Below are positions 48,790 to 51,230 of a stretch of 51,230 nt of DNA, piece by piece. The DNA is taken from NCBI GenBank assembly GCA_023249635.1, contig JAHFCH010000018.1, forward strand, positions 1 through 51,230. Direction: 5' to 3'. This stretch comes from Fibrobacterota bacterium (GTDB lineage: Bacteria > Fibrobacterota > Fibrobacteria > UBA11236). The position numbers and the translations under genes are program-made. The notes under the pieces were generated by a model. It did not search any database, was not told where the DNA came from, and worked only from the letters and a program-made list of their open reading frames with translations. Position 1 is the stretch's first letter, and each line of letters opens with the position of its first letter.

Positions 48790-50316
48790 ATGTCCGTCAA
48801 AGCCCTTCTCCCCCTGTTCGCCCTCCTGGCCCTGGCCGCCAACCCGGCCGGCGCCTTGAACATCTCGGGATTCGTGGTCGACAAGGTCGGCGCCCCCCTC
48901 CCCTTGGCCAAGGTGTGCCTGCAAACCGATGCGGCCAAGTGCGTAAGCACCGGCGTCAACGGCGACTTCCATATCACCGACGGCATCGGCGTACGCCGTA
49001 CCGAGCCCCGAGGCGAAGCCTTCAACCTCGCCTATCGCAACGGTTCCCTCCTGCTCGAGGCTCCGGCAGGGGGTCACGCGGCGCTGGAATGGATCGGACC
49101 GCAAGGCAATCGGCTGCTGGCATCCTCCGAAACCGATCTCGTCAAAGGCCGCAATACGCTGGCGGTCCCGCGGGGCCTGGGGAACGGCGTCCGCTTCCTG
49201 CGGCTGCGCATCGATGGGCTGACCCTCGCGTGGAAGGCCACCCTGGTGGAAGGTCGCGGCGGGGCCGGCGCTCCGGAGTCCGCGCCGCGTATCCTGGCCC
49301 TCGCCAAAACGGCCGCGGTCACGGCCCTGGTAATCACCAAGAACGGGTTCAAAGATGAGACCTATCGACCTGCGAAGGAGACCGAGACCAGGGTGCTCAT
49401 CGTCCTCACTGCGAGCGATGACCTGGGATACACCTTCAACGGGAAATACCTGGCCAAGGTGCTCGCCATCGACCGGACCAAGCAGACACTGAGCACGCAA
49501 TCCGTCGAGAGCAGCTGCGATACCAATGATGCCCTCGTTTACGATACCTTGAAGGACACCTCCAACTACGTGATCAGGGACGGGAAGCTGTGGATCTGGT
49601 ACACGGGGGACTGCAGCGGCGAGGTCTTCAGCGGAACCTCGACCGATATCGTCGGGGCCTGGACCCTGATCGATCCGGTAGAACCGTTGCCCGCCGATCT
49701 AAAATCGGGGTGCAAGCCCGTCCACGCCGATTCGATAGACATTGGCCTGGATGGCTACAAATCCACCTACAAGATTTCCGATACCGCCATCGTCGGCGAG
49801 GTCGCGGCGGATATATGTCCCGCGGACATATTCGGACCGGACGTGGCGGATATCTTCTACGGCGACACCACCTTGGAAGTGGTCAAGAATACCTGCAAGC
49901 AGGCGACATTCCGCAATGGCAAGGGCGAAACCGCCGATCTGAACTTCACCAAGATAGGCGATACCGATTCCCTCCAGCTTGCCTTCGTTTACAAGGGCAA
50001 GACCTGCGAGGGCCGTATCGACATGAACCTGAGCGCGGATCCGCAATGCAGTGGTGATGACCCCTTGCTGCCGTTCGCGATCTGCGTTTCCACTTCGGGT
50101 TTCGCGAAAGCGCAAGTCATCCCGGCCAAGACTTCGGCCGCTGCGCCCCTGCCCATGTCGCGGGAATCCTTGGCTCCCACCTGGAAAACCCCCATAGCTG
50201 CGGGCTCCTCCCGCACCGCCCCCCGCGCCCTGCCTGCTTTTCCTGCGCGCGTGCCGGTCGGAAGTATATTTCCCTGGCATGGATGGCGAAGCCAAGCCGG
50301 TTTCTTCCGGCGATAA
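48790..50316 (+). CDS. Exported paralogue with extended C-terminus
   Basis: A 508-residue exported protein starting at ATG 48790, chosen for the upstream GGAAGGAG ribosome site and the signal peptide ending NPAGA; the frame continues to 48712. It is a distant paralogue of the 42912-44303 product: FVVDKVGAPLPLAKVCLQTD matches the N-terminal block, LVITKNGFKDETYRP the middle, and TCKQATFRNGKGE / DSLQLAFVYKGKTCEG the C-terminal cysteine-rich block. Beyond the point where the paralogue stops (near 50105) it adds ~65 Ala/Pro/Arg-rich residues, overlapping the Nudix gene by 38 bp. That extension may be true or the result of a lost stop or frameshift. Function unknown. Confidence 0.7.
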   Translation: MSVKALLPLFALLALAANPAGALNISGFVVDKVGAPLPLAKVCLQTDAAKCVSTGVNGDFHITDGIGVRRTEPRGEAFNLAYRNGSLLLEAPAGGHAALEWIGPQGNRLLASSETDLVKGRNTLAVPRGLGNGVRFLRLRIDGLTLAWKATLVEGRGGAGAPESAPRILALAKTAAVTALVITKNGFKDETYRPAKETETRVLIVLTASDDLGYTFNGKYLAKVLAIDRTKQTLSTQSVESSCDTNDALVYDTLKDTSNYVIRDGKLWIWYTGDCSGEVFSGTSTDIVGAWTLIDPVEPLPADLKSGCKPVHADSIDIGLDGYKSTYKISDTAIVGEVAADICPADIFGPDVADIFYGDTTLEVVKNTCKQATFRNGKGETADLNFTKIGDTDSLQLAFVYKGKTCEGRIDMNLSADPQCSGDDPLLPFAICVSTSGFAKAQVIPAKTSAAAPLPMSRESLAPTWKTPIAAGSSRTAPRALPAFPARVPVGSIFPWHGWRSQAGFFRR

Positions 50317-50893
50317 TAAGCCTGCCGGCGGGGGGGAAGCCCGCATCGGCCCGTGGACCCGGCTACGCCGCCGGGAAGTCTACGACAATCCCTGGATCCG
50401 CGTGCGCGAGGATGACGTGCTCCGCCCGGACGGCTCCCCCGGCATCTACGGCACCGTGCATTTCAAGAACCTGGCCGTAGCCGTGGTACCCATTGATGAT
50501 GAAGGCCAGGTGATTCTGGTGGGGCAGCATCGCTATCCCTTCGATCGCTACTTCTGGGAATTGCCCGAAGGCGGTTGTGTACTCGGCAAGGAAGCCCCGG
50601 CCGAAGCCGCCGCACGGGAATTGCGCGAGGAGACGGGCTGCACCGCGGCCCGCTGGGACTACCTGGGCACTCTCGAGCTTTCCAACTCCTGCACCGACGA
50701 AACCGGCCATCTTTTCCTCGCCCGCGGATTGACACAGGGGGCGCAGGAGTTCGATGCCACCGAGCAGATTGCCGTACGCCGCGTTCCCTTCGAAGAAGCC
50801 TGGCGCATGGCCATGGAAGGCGAGCTCACCGAATCGCTCACCGTAGCCTCCCTGGCCCGCGCGCGGCATTTCCTGGGGCGGGAGCGCGCCTGA
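50279..50893 (+). CDS. Nudix hydrolase, ADP-ribose pyrophosphatase-like
   Basis: A 204-residue Nudix enzyme. The Nudix box is GGCVLGKEAPAEAAARELREETG (G-x5-E-x7-REx2EE-x-G) at residues ~98-120; the ELPEGG start and LVGQHRYPFDRYFWELPEGG context are typical of ADP-ribose or sugar-nucleotide pyrophosphatases (NudF-like). The expected cytosolic role is hydrolysis of nucleoside diphosphate-linked compounds; substrate not fixed by sequence. The ATG at 50279 lies 38 bp inside the end of the upstream gene. The first ~25 residues are Gly/Ala-rich and the conserved fold begins near residue 27. The TGA overlaps the likely start of the methyltransferase gene. Confidence 0.9.
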   Translation: MDGEAKPVSSGDNKPAGGGEARIGPWTRLRRREVYDNPWIRVREDDVLRPDGSPGIYGTVHFKNLAVAVVPIDDEGQVILVGQHRYPFDRYFWELPEGGCVLGKEAPAEAAARELREETGCTAARWDYLGTLELSNSCTDETGHLFLARGLTQGAQEFDATEQIAVRRVPFEEAWRMAMEGELTESLTVASLARARHFLGRERA

Positions 50894-51230
50894 GCGCGGA
50901 GAGCGCCGAGAGCGCGCCGGGCTTCAAGGATCATTTCTCCGGGCATGCGGCGGGATACGCCATCGCCCGTCCCGGGTATCCCGATTCGCTGTTCGACTTT
51001 CTGGCCGGCCTCCCACGCAATCGCGGCACTGTATGGGAATGCGGAGCCGGATCCGGCCAAGCCACCCGCGCCCTGTCCCTGCGCTTCCCCCAGGTGATCG
51101 CTACGGATGCCAGCGCGCCGCAGATCTCCGCTGCCGCGCGCGGACCCGGCATGCTGTACGCGGCCGCCGCCGCCGAACGCGCGCCCTTGCGCGCGGAAAG
51201 CGTAGATCTGGTGGCGGTGGCCCAGGCCTT
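50890..51230 (+). CDS. SAM-dependent methyltransferase, 5' part
   Basis: The frame runs off the right edge. Residues FKDHFSGHAAGYAIARPGYPDSLFDFL, then VWECGAGSGQATRALS (motif I) with VIATDAS (acidic end of strand 2), ERAPLRAESVDLVAVAQA (motif II/III region) are those of class I methyltransferases of the UbiE/Tam/type-11 group. No ATG, GTG or TTG fits before the first conserved residues; a CTG at 50890, overlapping the Nudix TGA as CTGA, is used here only as a placeholder start. Substrate unknown. Confidence 0.75.
   Translation, partial: MSAESAESAPGFKDHFSGHAAGYAIARPGYPDSLFDFLAGLPRNRGTVWECGAGSGQATRALSLRFPQVIATDASAPQISAAARGPGMLYAAAAAERAPLRAESVDLVAVAQA

Noticed and set aside
1-51230. CRISPR array, tRNA or rRNA genes
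   Set aside because: No regularly spaced direct repeats and no cloverleaf or rRNA core sequences were recognised on reading the window.

Overview
The window is GC-rich DNA from a Gram-negative bacterium. The evidence is an LPS-sugar activating enzyme (KdsB), a TonB-dependent receptor, outer-membrane barrel proteins, lipoproteins and a Wza-type export protein. A gingipain-like C25 peptidase, a TonB receptor/lipoprotein pair, arabinan-degrading GH43 enzymes, Ig-like/beta-helix surface proteins and T9SS-like C-terminal tails together suggest the FCB group, possibly Fibrobacterota. That placement is inference from gene content; no rRNA is present to test it. No tRNA, rRNA, CRISPR array or intact insertion sequence was seen.

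Layout. 1-1510: the end of a large surface protein. 1604-6633: an AT-richer accessory island with a DUF4143 AAA ATPase, a three-gene HipBST toxin-antitoxin operon and a convergent AbiEi/AbiEii pair. Near-identical 27-bp palindromes bracket the last two modules. 6662-11179: a housekeeping block on the minus strand (gatC-kdsB, then pyrG and a response regulator) closed by an intrinsic terminator. 11263-17006: small lipoproteins and secreted proteins, an FG-GAP repeat protein and a divergent barrel-like protein.

17021-35335 is one long run of six minus-strand genes. In transcription order they are two Pro-rich paralogues (one with an intact JAMM-like motif, one with that motif degraded), an 1865-residue secreted protein of unknown function, a thioester-containing alpha-2-macroglobulin, penicillin-binding protein 1C and a C25 peptidase. 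Start and stop codons overlap at three of the five junctions, and the other two gaps are 62 and 68 bp. This looks like an envelope defence or repair unit with undescribed members.

35592-36225 is a Phd/ParE-type toxin-antitoxin pair with a symmetric operator. 36226-38775 is a UvrD/PcrA helicase. Just upstream of it, 38851-39175 holds no convincing gene but contains an ordered series of nested perfect stems; it is the best candidate here for an undescribed structured RNA. 39222-41666 is a divergent pair of GH43 arabinanase-like genes. 41670-50893 holds hypothetical secreted proteins (including two distant paralogues), an orphan recombinase-like core-binding domain, a polysaccharide export protein, a lipoprotein/TonB receptor pair and a Nudix hydrolase. 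The window ends inside a SAM methyltransferase gene.
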